Part shown: positions 1 through 9,273 of the stretch, piece after piece
How the letters are laid out: the number at the start of each line of letters is the position of its first letter
Numbering within the stretch: position 1 is the first letter of the stretch
NCBI GenBank assembly: GCA_902464115.1
Contig: CABQIF010000024.1
Span: forward strand, 1-22,037
From: an uncultured Ruminococcus sp.
GTDB taxonomy: Bacteria; Bacillota; Clostridia; Oscillospirales; Ruminococcaceae
Direction of reading: 5' to 3'
DNA length: 22,037 nt
Made by a program: the position numbers and the translations under genes
Notes under the pieces: generated by a model
What the model was told of the DNA's origin: nothing
Databases searched by the model: none
What the model saw: the letters and a program-made list of their open reading frames with translations, nothing else

Positions 1-365
1 TTCCCAAGGCAAGCTGGGGATGTGCCCCAGCCTTGCCGAACCGGATTCAGGTGGTTTTCCAAGAACAATTGCTCTTAGGGAAAACGGTCTTCAACATCCG
101 GCAAAAGGGGGTTCCACCCCTGCTTTTGCCTGCCAGCGTGCTGCAATTGCCCCGTTGCCTTGTCCGAATTTGCAACTTGGTTCACATTGTTTCACTTTGT
201 TTGAATTGCACAGTTTCAAAAAATGCAATTGCAGCAGGGAGAACTTGTTGAAAAATAGTTTGCTTCGCAAATGTGGGCTGCTCGCCCACACCTCGGCAGC
301 ATTTTTGAAAAACTGCTGCACCGAAAAACTTTTTAATTGCCTGCGGCTCGTTTTTTGCAACCAAT
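1..365 (+). repeat. Dispersed structured repeat, copy A (left end outside window)
   Basis: This non-coding stretch matches 11916-12495 (in reverse orientation) and 21494-22037 over most of its length. Hairpins in order are 8-37 (GGCAAG/CTTGCC with inner CTGGGG/CCCCAG), 100-130 (GGCAAAAG/CTTTTGCC plus GGGG/CCCC, identical in copies A, B and F), a TGTGGGC/GCCCACA stem near 274-292, a GCAGCA/TGCTGC stem near 296-320, and the outer terminus with GCCTGCGGCTCG near 339-350. The end CAACCAAT reaches the stop codon of mfd at 365-367. Short open frames inside are not conserved between copies, as copy F is shifted by one base, so I read it as non-coding. No transposase is visible. Its left end lies outside the window. 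Confidence 0.85.
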
Positions 366-3300
366 TATGTTTCATCCGATTTTTGATTTGCCTGCATCAT
401 AATCGTTAAAACATCCTGCATCTGCTCCAATGGCAGCCGCTTCGGCTCTAACTTTACGCCAATATATGGCTTCTGCATCCCATTAAAGACAATTTTTCCT
501 CGGTAGGCACACGCCAATGCTGTAATTTGTTCCTGTGTTGGATGTTCGATATAGAAATAAAGCGTCTGATTTCGCTGCGTGATTTCTGTAATGCCCAGCT
601 GTGCCGCACGATTTCGCAATAATGCCACGGTCAGCAAGCCCAAAATTGCCTTCGGCGGTTCTCCATAGCGGTCAATCAGTTCATCCAGCAATTCCGACTG
701 GTCTTCTTCTGTAGTGATCGCCGCAATCTTGCGGTAAATATCCAGCCGCTGGCTCAAGCTTTCAATATAAGTTTCCGGAATGTGGGCTTCCATCTGTACA
801 TCGACCACACATTCTGCGGTTTTCTGAATCGGTTCGCCTTTTTCCTCTGCAATCGCTTCATTTAACAGCTGCAAATACATTTCATAGCCGACTGCCTCCA
901 TGTGTCCATGCTGTCTGCCGCCCAGCAAACTGCCTGCTCCCCGGATTTCCAAATCTCGCATGGCAATTTGAAAACCACTGCCAAACTGTGTAAATTCTCG
1001 CATTGCAGTCAGTCGCTTTGCTGCCTCTTCCGAAAGCACTTGGTCTCTCCGGAATGTAAAATAGGCATATCCTCTGCGGTTGGAACGCCCAACTCTGCCC
1101 CGCAACTGATAAAGCTGCGACAAGCCGAAACAATCCGCCCGTTCAATAATCAAGGTATTGACGTTCGGCACGTCTACGCCCGTTTCAATAATCGTGGTGC
1201 AAATCAAAATATCGATCTCATATTCTACCAGCTGCCGCCAAATTTCTGTTAATTCCTTTTCATCCATCTGCCCATTTGCAATTGCAATTCGAGCCTCCGG
1301 CATGACTTCCTGCAATTTGGCTGCGGTCTGCGGCATGGTTTCCACCCGATTGTGAATATAGTAAACCTGTCCGCCCCGTTTCAATTCTCGCCGCATCGCC
1401 TGCACCAAAACGCCTAAATGATATTCCATGACACAGGTCTGTACCGGATAACGGTCTTGTGGCGGCTCTGCAATCACAGACATATCCCGAATCCCACTCA
1501 TTGCCATATTTAAGGTACGGGGAATCGGCGTTGCAGAGAGCGTCAGCATATCCACACCCGGAAACATCTCCTTGAATTTTTCCTTGTGGGCAACGCCAAA
1601 CCGCTGTTCTTCGTCTACAATCGCAAGCCCCAGTGCTTTAAACTGAACATCTTTCTGCACGACCCGATGTGTTCCAATCACCAGATCTGCAACACCGGAA
1701 CGAATCTTTTTCAGATTCTCCTTGGTCTGCTTCGGCGAATTATAACGGGACAGCAGAACAATATTCACTGGAAACGTTTCAAACCGCCGTAGGGCAGTCT
1801 GATAGTGCTGCATTGCCAGAACGGTCGTTGGCACTAAAATGACACATTGTTTTCCACTCAAAATGCACTTCATTGCAGCTCGCAGGGCAACTTCCGTCTT
1901 TCCAAATCCAACATCTCCGCAAAGCAGACGATCCATGGGACGGGGACGCTCCATATCTGCCTTAATCTCTGCAATGGATTGCAGCTGGTCATCCGTTTCA
2001 ATATACGGGAATCGTGCTTCAAAGTCGGTTTGTTCCCGACTATCCGGATAAAAGGCAAAACCCTGACTTTTCTCCCGTTTTGCATAGAGTTCCGTTAATT
2101 CCTTTGCCATATCCTTGACGGCATGCTTAACATTGTTTCGGGTTTTTTGCCACTCTACAGAAGAGAGCCGATTCAGTTTCACACCGCTGTCATCTCGTCC
2201 GCTGATGTATCTGGAAACCAAATCCATTTGTGTAACTGGAACATAAAGGTTTTCATTTCCCCGATACTGAATGGTGATATAATCCTTGGTCATGCCCTCC
2301 AGTTCCAGCTTCCGGATGCCCAAAAACCGCCCGATTCCGTGCGTTGCATGGACGACCAAATCGCCCGGTGTCAAATCAGATAAGCTGTGCAGGGCTGCCC
2401 CCTCTTTATGAATCCGGCGTTTTCGACTGCCAGCACGCATTGTTCTGCCCTGCGTCATGACTACAAGATTTGTTTCAGGGCAGTAATATCCGCCGGACAA
2501 GCTGCCTGTTCGCAGGTAGACCGTATCCGGCAACCATTCCGTTTCTCCCTCTGCCAGTTTGCAGGGAATGCCACTCTCCTGCAAATCGTTTTGCAGAATC
2601 GGCAAGGTTTTTTCGCTGCCTGCCAGCAGGAAAATCGTGCTGTGCTGCTCCAGATAGCTTTTCAAGTCTTCGATTAACTGCCGGAGTTCGCCACCCCACG
2701 GAGAAAGCTGCACCCATTCCATGGAAAGCAGTTTTTCATAGGCAACATGTGTACTACCCTGCAAAAACTGGTTCGCATAGATACAGAAGCATTTTGAAAG
2801 TCGCTCCTGTAAGACTTCCGGCTCTTGATAATACCCATCCAGTCCTCGGCAGAGTACACCATCTTCCAACAGCACTTTACAGTCCTCCCGATGGTGGGAA
2901 AGCAATGCCCGTGCAGTTTCTGCAATGGAGCTGTATTCACTGAGCAAGACTGTCGAAAAGCCGTAATCGGTCAGCAGTGCCGGTGTTGCATGAATCAAGG
3001 GGTAATATTTATCGATCTGTACCAAATCCAGTCCATCTTCCAGCTGCTGAGCCTCTTGTAAAAGATGCTCTTTTGCAACAGCTGCATATTTTCCACGTAG
3101 TGTTTTTGCATGGCTGCGGATGCATTCTGCCAGTCCTTCCGGTGGGCAGAGCGTTTCTTTCGCTGGAATCAGCATCATTTCAGAAACGGACTCTGTTCGG
3201 CGTTGGGTCTGTGGGTCGAAAAAGGAAATCGTATCCACTTCTTCATCCCAAAATTCCATTCGATACGGCTGCGGTGCTTGTGCGGAAAAAATGTCAACAA

Positions 3301-3838
3301 TTGCCCCCCGAATGGAGAATTGCCCTGCACCTTCTACCGCTTCGCAGTGCTGATAGCCCATGGAGATCAACTTTTTCCGGAGCGTATCCATTGGGATAGT
3401 ATCACCGTTTTTCAAAGTCAGGCTTTCCTGCTGGAGCTGTTCCGGCGGAATGACAGGCTGCATCAGGGCTTCGATACTGGCAGCGACGACCGAGCAGGTT
3501 TTCTGCTGCAAGGCAGACAGCACGCCCAGACGGGCATGTACATAGGCAGTGGAAATGCCCTCTGCTGGGGCAAAGACCAATTCCTTGGAAGGAAACAGCA
3601 ATGCCGTCTGTGGGTCGTTGGTCATTGTGTTGATATCCGCACAAAGGCGGCGTGCCTCTGCTTCTTCTCCGGTCAGAATCAAAACAGGATGTTCCGGACT
3701 GGAGAGCGTCAGGGCAAGCTGTGCTTTCTGCACCATTGCACAGCCAGTCAGGGCAATGGGAGAACAACCTTCTTGTTTTGCCCGTTGCAGCTGTCGGAAC
3801 GCCTGCATCTGTTGCATGGTTGTTTCAAAAAATGGCAT
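365..3838 (-). CDS. mfd: Transcription-repair coupling factor Mfd
   Basis: Mfd is a cytoplasmic DNA translocase that removes RNA polymerase stalled at lesions and recruits UvrA/UvrB. The 1157-residue length matches the family. The N-terminal UvrB-like modules cover about residues 1-400. The RNA polymerase-interacting domain (PGDLVVHATHGIGRFLG onward) lies near 490-547. The SF2 helicase motor follows, with Walker A GDVGFGKT at 641-648, DEEQ at 742-745, SATPIPRT near 768, and motif VI QLRGRVGRS near 911-919. The shared RecG/Mfd segment (GSGFQIAMRDLEIRGAGSLLG) begins near 953, and the C-terminal TRCF domain ends the protein. The start has AAGGAG 6 bases upstream. It lies 97 bp downstream of pth on the same strand, in the conserved Firmicute order glmU-pth-mfd, probably co-transcribed. 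The stop codon touches repeat copy A. Confidence 0.98.
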   Translation of the reverse strand: MPFFETTMQQMQAFRQLQRAKQEGCSPIALTGCAMVQKAQLALTLSSPEHPVLILTGEEAEARRLCADINTMTNDPQTALLFPSKELVFAPAEGISTAYVHARLGVLSALQQKTCSVVAASIEALMQPVIPPEQLQQESLTLKNGDTIPMDTLRKKLISMGYQHCEAVEGAGQFSIRGAIVDIFSAQAPQPYRMEFWDEEVDTISFFDPQTQRRTESVSEMMLIPAKETLCPPEGLAECIRSHAKTLRGKYAAVAKEHLLQEAQQLEDGLDLVQIDKYYPLIHATPALLTDYGFSTVLLSEYSSIAETARALLSHHREDCKVLLEDGVLCRGLDGYYQEPEVLQERLSKCFCIYANQFLQGSTHVAYEKLLSMEWVQLSPWGGELRQLIEDLKSYLEQHSTIFLLAGSEKTLPILQNDLQESGIPCKLAEGETEWLPDTVYLRTGSLSGGYYCPETNLVVMTQGRTMRAGSRKRRIHKEGAALHSLSDLTPGDLVVHATHGIGRFLGIRKLELEGMTKDYITIQYRGNENLYVPVTQMDLVSRYISGRDDSGVKLNRLSSVEWQKTRNNVKHAVKDMAKELTELYAKREKSQGFAFYPDSREQTDFEARFPYIETDDQLQSIAEIKADMERPRPMDRLLCGDVGFGKTEVALRAAMKCILSGKQCVILVPTTVLAMQHYQTALRRFETFPVNIVLLSRYNSPKQTKENLKKIRSGVADLVIGTHRVVQKDVQFKALGLAIVDEEQRFGVAHKEKFKEMFPGVDMLTLSATPIPRTLNMAMSGIRDMSVIAEPPQDRYPVQTCVMEYHLGVLVQAMRRELKRGGQVYYIHNRVETMPQTAAKLQEVMPEARIAIANGQMDEKELTEIWRQLVEYEIDILICTTIIETGVDVPNVNTLIIERADCFGLSQLYQLRGRVGRSNRRGYAYFTFRRDQVLSEEAAKRLTAMREFTQFGSGFQIAMRDLEIRGAGSLLGGRQHGHMEAVGYEMYLQLLNEAIAEEKGEPIQKTAECVVDVQMEAHIPETYIESLSQRLDIYRKIAAITTEEDQSELLDELIDRYGEPPKAILGLLTVALLRNRAAQLGITEITQRNQTLYFYIEHPTQEQITALACAYRGKIVFNGMQKPYIGVKLEPKRLPLEQMQDVLTIMMQANQKSDET

Positions 3839-3935
3839 TGGAATCTCCTTTCAAAGGGATGGGTGCGGCAAACGTGATTTGCCTTGGATTGGTGAATGAA
3901 ATATTAGCGGCTTGATTTATCCCCCTGCTCTTCTT

Positions 3936-4559
3936 TTAATGACTATACTGCGACATTGCTTCCTCAATCTTTCCGTTTACAATCAATTCTGCTGCTTTTC
4001 CTGCCTGCTCAAACGCCTGCTGCATGGCTTCTTGATCGCTCTCCGGAAACTTCCCTAAAACCCAATCTGCTAAATTATAATCTTTCCGTGGCTTCTCGCC
4101 AACCCCGATTTTTACTCTTGGAAATTCTTCCGAACCCAACAAAGCAATGATGCTCTTAATCCCATTATGTCCGCCAGAACTGCCCTTTCGGCGAATCCGA
4201 ATCTTCCCCGGCGGCAAGGAAATATCATCATACAGCACCAGCACCCGTTCCGGCGGAATCTTATAGAACTCCGCTGCGGCAGCAACTGCTTCACCACTGT
4301 TGTTCATGTATGTTGCTGGCTTCATAAAAAAGCAGCGTGTTTCTCCCAGCGTTCCATCTCCGCAGTCTGACCGAAATTTCATCGTAGACAGAGAAATTTC
4401 ATGCTGTTTTGCCAGCTGTGTAATGGCTAAAAATCCGGCATTGTGCCGGGTTTCTGCATATTCTAAACCGGGGTTTCCCAGCCCGACTACCAGCCAAGTC
4501 GGTTTCCCCATTTTGTGCGATTCGCCCTCAATCTGCTTGAATAAATCAAAAATACCCAT
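3936..4559 (-). CDS. pth: Peptidyl-tRNA hydrolase
   Basis: Pth hydrolyses peptidyl-tRNA released by drop-off, recycling tRNA in the cytoplasm (spoVC in B. subtilis). The 207-residue protein shows the family signatures VVGLGNPG (Asn29), the catalytic RHNAG (His39), MKPATYMNNSG (Asn86), LYDDISLPPG (Asp111, equivalent to E. coli Asp93) and GHNGIKS (Asn132). It has about 17 extra N-terminal residues compared with the compact family form. A second Met at residue 17 would remove them, but GAGG lies just upstream of the first ATG, so I keep the longer start. It lies between glmU and mfd on the same strand. A hairpin without a U-tract separates it from glmU. Confidence 0.97.
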   Translation of the reverse strand: MGIFDLFKQIEGESHKMGKPTWLVVGLGNPGLEYAETRHNAGFLAITQLAKQHEISLSTMKFRSDCGDGTLGETRCFFMKPATYMNNSGEAVAAAAEFYKIPPERVLVLYDDISLPPGKIRIRRKGSSGGHNGIKSIIALLGSEEFPRVKIGVGEKPRKDYNLADWVLGKFPESDQEAMQQAFEQAGKAAELIVNGKIEEAMSQYSH

Positions 4560-4590
4560 AGTTCCTCATTTCTCTCCATAACCCACAGAA

Positions 4591-4616
4591 GCGGCATCTG
4601 CCGAGGCAAATGCCGC
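4591..4616. other. Intergenic hairpin between glmU and pth
   Basis: GCGGCAT and ATGCCGC form a 7-bp perfect stem, with a smaller TGC/GCA pairing inside. No T-run follows on either strand, so it is not a convincing intrinsic terminator. It may stabilise or process the glmU-pth transcript. A second short dyad (AATGGGA/TCCCATT, 4644-4662) overlaps the glmU stop codon. Confidence 0.5.
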
Positions 4617-4660
4617 AAGTGCGGTGGATTTTATTGTTTCTGTAATGGGACGGTTTCCCA

Positions 4661-6055
4661 TTAGTTCTTATTCTTATCTTCCGGGAACAGCTTGCTCTTC
4701 AGTTTCTTCAGGCTGTAGCCTTCCTTTACCTTCAAGTCTGCACGCTCTACTGCCAATGCGTAATCCGGAACATCCTTTGTAACGGTTGAACCAGCTGCTG
4801 TATAAGCACCCTTACCCAGTTTCACTGGTGCAATCAGGTTCGTATTACAGCCGATAAAGCAGTTATCACCAATCACGCAACGATTCTTTTTAATGCCATC
4901 ATAGTTGACGGTTACTGTTCCGCAGCCGAAGTTGACCTTCTTTCCGACATCGCTGTCGCCGACATAAGTCAGGTGCGCAATTGCAGTGCTTTCACCAACC
5001 ACAGAATTCTTGACTTCTACAAAGTCGCCAATCTTAACGCCGCTGCGAATGTGCGAATTCGGACGGATATGAACAAATGGTCCAATCTTAACGGAATCTT
5101 CAATCACAGATTCATACGCTTGTACATAGTTCAGAATGACATATTCGCCTACAACGCAATTTTCAATCACGCAGTTCGGGCCAATCGTACTTCTTGCACC
5201 GATTTTCGTTCTGCCCTTGAGCTGTGTGCCCGGCAAAATCGTGGTTTCTGCTCCGATTTCAACATCTTTTCCAATGATGATGCCGTCTGTATTGATGAAG
5301 TTGACACCGTTCTCCATGTGCTTTTCCAGCACCTTCCAGCGTGCAACTTCGTTCAGATGCAGCAAGTCTTTCCGAGTATTTGCTCCCAGTACTACATCCG
5401 TATTGTCTGTGAGATATGCCCCGGCTTTCTTGCCCTGCTCCAGAGCCAGACCAATGGTATCTGTCAGGTAATATTCACCCTGTACATTCGACTGGGACAA
5501 GCCTTTCAGCAGTGTCAGCAGGTCTGCTGTTCGAAACCAATACGCACCGGAATTGACTTCCTGAATCTGCCGCTGTGCATCGGTGGCATCCTTTTCTTCT
5601 ACGATGGCAGCAATGCCCGTTTCACTTCTCAGGATTCTGCCATAGCCAAACGGGTTGTCCAGCTTTGCGGTGATGACCGTAACCGCATTGCCCTGTGCAG
5701 TGTGCAGCTGATATGCCTGCTGGATGGTTTCGCTGTCCATAAACGGAGCATCCCCACACAATACTAAGGTATTGCCGTCCGGATTTTCCTCCAGAACCGG
5801 CACTGCCTGCATCACAGCGTGTCCCGTTCCGAGCCGCTCTGCCTGCAAAACGGTCTTGTATTTATTGTTTAAGTAGTGTTCGATAAACTGCGATTTATAA
5901 CCCGTTACGACACAGATATTTCTCAGGTCTGCTGCTTCACAAGCCTGTACGACCCAGCCCAGCATTGGCACGCCCAATACTTCCAGCATTGGCTTCGGAA
6001 TGGCTGCCTTCATCCGGCTGCCATGACCGCCGGCTAAGATTACAACTTGATCCAT
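4661..6055 (-). CDS. glmU: Bifunctional GlmU: UDP-GlcNAc pyrophosphorylase / GlcN-1-P acetyltransferase
   Basis: GlmU acetylates glucosamine-1-phosphate and transfers UMP to make UDP-N-acetylglucosamine for peptidoglycan and teichoic acids. The start at 6055 (MDQVVILAGG) gives 464 residues, close to the family length, and has AGGAGG upstream. An upstream in-frame ATG at 6094 would include that ribosome site in the coding region and is less likely. The nucleotidyltransferase signature LAGGHGSRM...IPKPM occupies residues 7-23. LCGDAPFMD near residue 97 is the metal/uridyl region. The C-terminal left-handed beta-helix hexapeptide domain starts near residue 245 and includes AHLTYVGDSDVG and VTVNYDG, which match the acetyltransferase active-site region. 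In B. subtilis glmU (gcaD), prs, ctc, pth and mfd form this block; prs and ctc are absent here. Confidence 0.97.
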   Translation of the reverse strand: MDQVVILAGGHGSRMKAAIPKPMLEVLGVPMLGWVVQACEAADLRNICVVTGYKSQFIEHYLNNKYKTVLQAERLGTGHAVMQAVPVLEENPDGNTLVLCGDAPFMDSETIQQAYQLHTAQGNAVTVITAKLDNPFGYGRILRSETGIAAIVEEKDATDAQRQIQEVNSGAYWFRTADLLTLLKGLSQSNVQGEYYLTDTIGLALEQGKKAGAYLTDNTDVVLGANTRKDLLHLNEVARWKVLEKHMENGVNFINTDGIIIGKDVEIGAETTILPGTQLKGRTKIGARSTIGPNCVIENCVVGEYVILNYVQAYESVIEDSVKIGPFVHIRPNSHIRSGVKIGDFVEVKNSVVGESTAIAHLTYVGDSDVGKKVNFGCGTVTVNYDGIKKNRCVIGDNCFIGCNTNLIAPVKLGKGAYTAAGSTVTKDVPDYALAVERADLKVKEGYSLKKLKSKLFPEDKNKN

Positions 6056-6383
6056 GATTCTTTGTTCCTCCTGCAAAACTTCATGTTGCCGCATTTTACC
6101 ATTTTTCGATAAAAATGCGTACTACTTATAGTATGACAAAATTTTGAAAAAAATGCAAGCCTTTTTGCCAAAAAAAAATTTGTCTTGTTATTTTTGTATA
6201 AGTTGCCATAAAAATCGGGGTGTATTTTTTTGAAAATATGTATGGTATTTTCCTGTGAGATATGTTATAATAGAGTTGAGGGTCGGTTGACAGGAAGAAA
6301 CTGCCATTTCTCTCCTGCCGTTTGCCGCTTCACAAACGCCGTACCCACAAAAATATTTGAATCAAATTTGGAGGTAGTTACCA
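6056..6383. other. Divergent intergenic region between glmU and ppdK
   Basis: This AT-rich 328-bp region holds the ppdK promoter (6263-6271) and leader. The glmU promoter must also lie here on the minus strand. A TTGCAT box and TACTAT spaced about 19 bases near 6125-6155 are only weak candidates. A long A-run occurs near 6170-6178. I see no gene and no riboswitch-like structure. Confidence 0.5.
6263..6271 (+). promoter_or_regulatory. Extended -10 promoter of ppdK
   Basis: TGTTATAAT is an extended -10 (TG-N-TATAAT) about 112 bp upstream of the ppdK start. The -35 region is poor, as expected for an extended -10 promoter. The ribosome site TTTGGAGG sits at 6366-6373. Confidence 0.6.
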
Positions 6384-9020
6384 ATGGCAAACAAATGGGT
6401 TTATATGTTCAGCGAAGGCAACATGACCATGCGGAACTTGCTCGGAGGCAAGGGTGCAAACCTGGCTGAAATGACCACAATCGGTCTTCCAGTACCGCAG
6501 GGCTTCACCATCACCACAGAAGCTTGTACCCAGTACTATGAAGATGGCCGCAAGATCAACGACGAAATCATGACACAGGTTATGGACGGCGTTAAGAAGA
6601 TGGAAGAAATCAACGGCAAGAAGTTCGGCGATAAGAAGAACCCGCTGCTGGTTTCCGTTCGTTCTGGTGCTCGTGCTTCCATGCCGGGTATGATGGACAC
6701 CATCCTGAACCTCGGTCTGAATGACGACGTTGTTGCTGCAATGATCGAAGGCAACCCGGATCCGGCTTTTGAACGGTTCGTATATGACTCTTACAGAAGA
6801 TTCATCCAGATGTTCTCCGACGTTGTTATGGAAGTTGGTAAGAAGTACTTCGAACAGCTGATCGACAAGATGAAGGAAGAAAAGGGCGTTCAGTTCGACG
6901 TAGAACTGACTGCTGCTGATCTGAAGACGCTGGCTGAACAGTTCAAGGCTGAATACAAGAAGCAGCTGGGCACAGACTTCCCGTCTGATCCGGTTGAACA
7001 GCTGAAGCTTGCAATCGAAGCTGTATTCCGTAGCTGGGACAACCCGAGAGCAAATGTTTACCGTCGTGACAACGATATTCCGTATTCTTGGGGTACTGCT
7101 GTTAACGTAATGCCGATGGTATTCGGTAACCTGAATAACGAATCCGGTACTGGTGTTGCATTTACCCGTGACCCAGCAACTGGTGAAAAGAAGCTGATGG
7201 GTGAATTCCTGATCAACGCACAGGGCGAAGACGTTGTTGCTGGTGTTCGGACTCCGATGCCGATCGCACAGATGGAACAGGAATTCCCGGAAGCATACGC
7301 TGAATTCATTCAGGTTTGCAAGACACTGGAAGACCACTATCATGATATGCAGGATATGGAATTCACAGTAGAAAACAAGAAGCTGTACATGCTGCAGTGC
7401 CGGAATGGTAAGAGAACCGCTCAGGCTGCTCTCCAGATCGCTTGCGACCTCGTAGATGAAAAGCACAAGACCGAAGAAGAAGCTGTTCTGATGATCGATC
7501 CGAGAAACCTCGACACCCTGCTCCACCCGCAGTTCGATGCAAAGGCTCTGAAGGCTGCTACACCGATCGGCAAGGGTCTGGGTGCTTCTCCGGGGGCTGC
7601 TTGCGGTAAGGTTGTATTTACTGCTGACGATGCAGAAGCTTGGAACGCAAAGGGCGAAAAGGTCGTTCTGGTTCGTCTGGAAACTTCTCCGGAAGACATC
7701 ACCGGTATGAAGGCTTCTCAGGGTATCCTGACCGTTCGTGGCGGTATGACTTCTCACGCTGCCGTTGTTGCTCGTGGTATGGGTACTTGCTGCGTATCCG
7801 GCTGCGGCGACATTGTAATGGACGAGGCCAACAAGCAGTTCACTCTGGCAGGCAAGACCTATCATGAGGGCGACTACATCTCCATTGACGGTTCTACCGG
7901 TAATATTTATGACGGCATTATTGCGACCCAGGATGCAACCATTTCCGGCGACTTCGGTCGTATCATGGGCTGGGCTGATAAGTTCCGTGTACTGAAAGTA
8001 CGCACCAACGCAGACACCCCCGCAGATGCCAAGAAGGCTCGTGAGCTGGGCGCTGAGGGTATCGGTCTGTGCCGTACCGAACACATGTTCTTCGAAGCTG
8101 ACAGAATCGCAGCATTCCGTGAAATGATCTGCTCTGATACAGTAGAAGAAAGAGAAGCTGCTCTGGCTAAGATCGAACCGATGCAGCAGGGCGACTTTGA
8201 AGCTCTGTATGAAGCTCTGGAAGGCAACCCGGTTACCATCCGGTTCCTGGATCCGCCGCTCCACGAATTCGTACCGACTGAAGAAGAAGACATCAAGAAG
8301 CTGGCTGATGCACAGGGCAAGACTGTTGATCAGATCAAGGCGATCATTGCTTCTCTGCACGAATTCAACCCGATGATGGGTCACCGTGGCTGCCGTCTGG
8401 CTGTTACTTATCCGGAAATCGCTAAGATGCAGACCAAGGCAATCATCAAGGCTGCCATCAACGTAAAGGCTAAGCACCCGGATTGGACTGTAAAGCCGGA
8501 AATCATGATCCCGCTGGTTGGCGATGTCAAGGAACTGAAGTTCGTAAAGAAGGTTGTTGTTGAAACTGCTGACGCTGAAATCGCTGCTGCTGGTTCTGAC
8601 CTGACTTATGAAGTTGGTACCATGATCGAAATCCCGAGAGCTGCTCTGACTGCTGACGAAATCGCTAAGGAAGCTGATTTCTTCTGCTTCGGTACAAACG
8701 ACCTGACTCAGATGACTTACGGCTTCTCTCGTGACGATGCTGGTAAGTTCCTCGGTGCTTACTATGACGCTAAGATCTTCGAGAACGATCCGTTCGCTAA
8801 GCTGGATCAGACTGGCGTTGGCAAGCTGATGAAGATGGCTATCGAACTGGGCAAGCCGGCAAACAGCAAGCTCCACTGCGGTATCTGTGGCGAACACGGT
8901 GGCGACCCGACCTCCGTTGAATTCTGCCACGAAATCGGTCTGGACTATGTTTCCTGCTCTCCGTTCCGTGTTCCGATTGCAAGACTGGCTGCTGCTCAGG
9001 CTGCAATCAAGAACAAGTAA
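6384..9020 (+). CDS. ppdK: Pyruvate, phosphate dikinase
   Basis: PPDK reversibly converts pyruvate, ATP and Pi to PEP, AMP and PPi. In gut clostridia it acts in PPi-dependent glycolysis. The 878-residue length fits. The N-terminal ATP-grasp part starts with GGKGANLAEM near 21-30. The swivelling phosphohistidine domain contains GGMTSHAAVVARGMG with catalytic His458. The C-terminal PEP/pyruvate TIM barrel contains GTNDLTQMTYGFSRDD and CGICGEHGGDP with Cys835 at the catalytic position. The ATG has GGAGG 10 bases upstream. The gene has its own promoter and a terminator about 150 bp downstream, so it is probably monocistronic. Codon use is strongly biased (CTG, GCT, GTT, AAG), typical of high expression. 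This bias also leaves a full-length stop-free frame on the opposite strand, which I do not call a gene. Confidence 0.98.
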   Translation: MANKWVYMFSEGNMTMRNLLGGKGANLAEMTTIGLPVPQGFTITTEACTQYYEDGRKINDEIMTQVMDGVKKMEEINGKKFGDKKNPLLVSVRSGARASMPGMMDTILNLGLNDDVVAAMIEGNPDPAFERFVYDSYRRFIQMFSDVVMEVGKKYFEQLIDKMKEEKGVQFDVELTAADLKTLAEQFKAEYKKQLGTDFPSDPVEQLKLAIEAVFRSWDNPRANVYRRDNDIPYSWGTAVNVMPMVFGNLNNESGTGVAFTRDPATGEKKLMGEFLINAQGEDVVAGVRTPMPIAQMEQEFPEAYAEFIQVCKTLEDHYHDMQDMEFTVENKKLYMLQCRNGKRTAQAALQIACDLVDEKHKTEEEAVLMIDPRNLDTLLHPQFDAKALKAATPIGKGLGASPGAACGKVVFTADDAEAWNAKGEKVVLVRLETSPEDITGMKASQGILTVRGGMTSHAAVVARGMGTCCVSGCGDIVMDEANKQFTLAGKTYHEGDYISIDGSTGNIYDGIIATQDATISGDFGRIMGWADKFRVLKVRTNADTPADAKKARELGAEGIGLCRTEHMFFEADRIAAFREMICSDTVEEREAALAKIEPMQQGDFEALYEALEGNPVTIRFLDPPLHEFVPTEEEDIKKLADAQGKTVDQIKAIIASLHEFNPMMGHRGCRLAVTYPEIAKMQTKAIIKAAINVKAKHPDWTVKPEIMIPLVGDVKELKFVKKVVVETADAEIAAAGSDLTYEVGTMIEIPRAALTADEIAKEADFFCFGTNDLTQMTYGFSRDDAGKFLGAYYDAKIFENDPFAKLDQTGVGKLMKMAIELGKPANSKLHCGICGEHGGDPTSVEFCHEIGLDYVSCSPFRVPIARLAAAQAAIKNK

Positions 9021-9167
9021 GATTAAACTGTTCGTGAAATCATTTCTTTTTTGCAAAAAAGTACCCATTCGCATAAAAACCTTATAACCTCACTCCCCGT
9101 TCGTATTTGAAAAAATACGTACAAAACGAATCCCGACACTCGTTGGGTTATCTTTCGATAGACCGTG

Positions 9168-9218
9168 AAACCGTATGGCATCCAGCGGACAAGCTGGAAC
9201 CATGCGGTTTCTTTTTTT
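9168..9218 (+). terminator. Intrinsic terminator downstream of ppdK
   Basis: AAACCGTATGG (9168-9178) pairs with CCATGCGGTTT (9200-9210) with one G-U-type position, continued inward by CCAGC/GCTGG. A CTTTTTTT tract follows. It lies about 150 bp past the ppdK stop. The 3' UTR before it has a small CGTATTT-GAAA-AAATACG hairpin at 9102-9119. Confidence 0.85.
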
Positions 9219-9273
9219 CGTTTTCCACAGTGCTTTCCACTTTCCAACAGCAATCTGTCCAAAATAATTTCCA

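Noticed and set aside
33..251. A 72-codon frame in copy A (LPNRIQVVF...), with a similar one in copy B
   Set aside because: Copy F has a one-base length change in the same region that breaks the frame. Changes between copies preserve hairpins instead, so the similarity is from shared DNA.
6287..6292. TTGACA as a -35 box in the ppdK leader
   Set aside because: No -10 box lies 16-18 bp downstream, and the extended -10 at 6263-6271 is better.
6378..9074. A stop-free frame of about 900 codons antisense to the whole of ppdK
   Set aside because: It is explained by the strong codon bias of ppdK, which avoids codons whose complements are stops. The translation has no recognisable domain, and ppdK is unmistakable.
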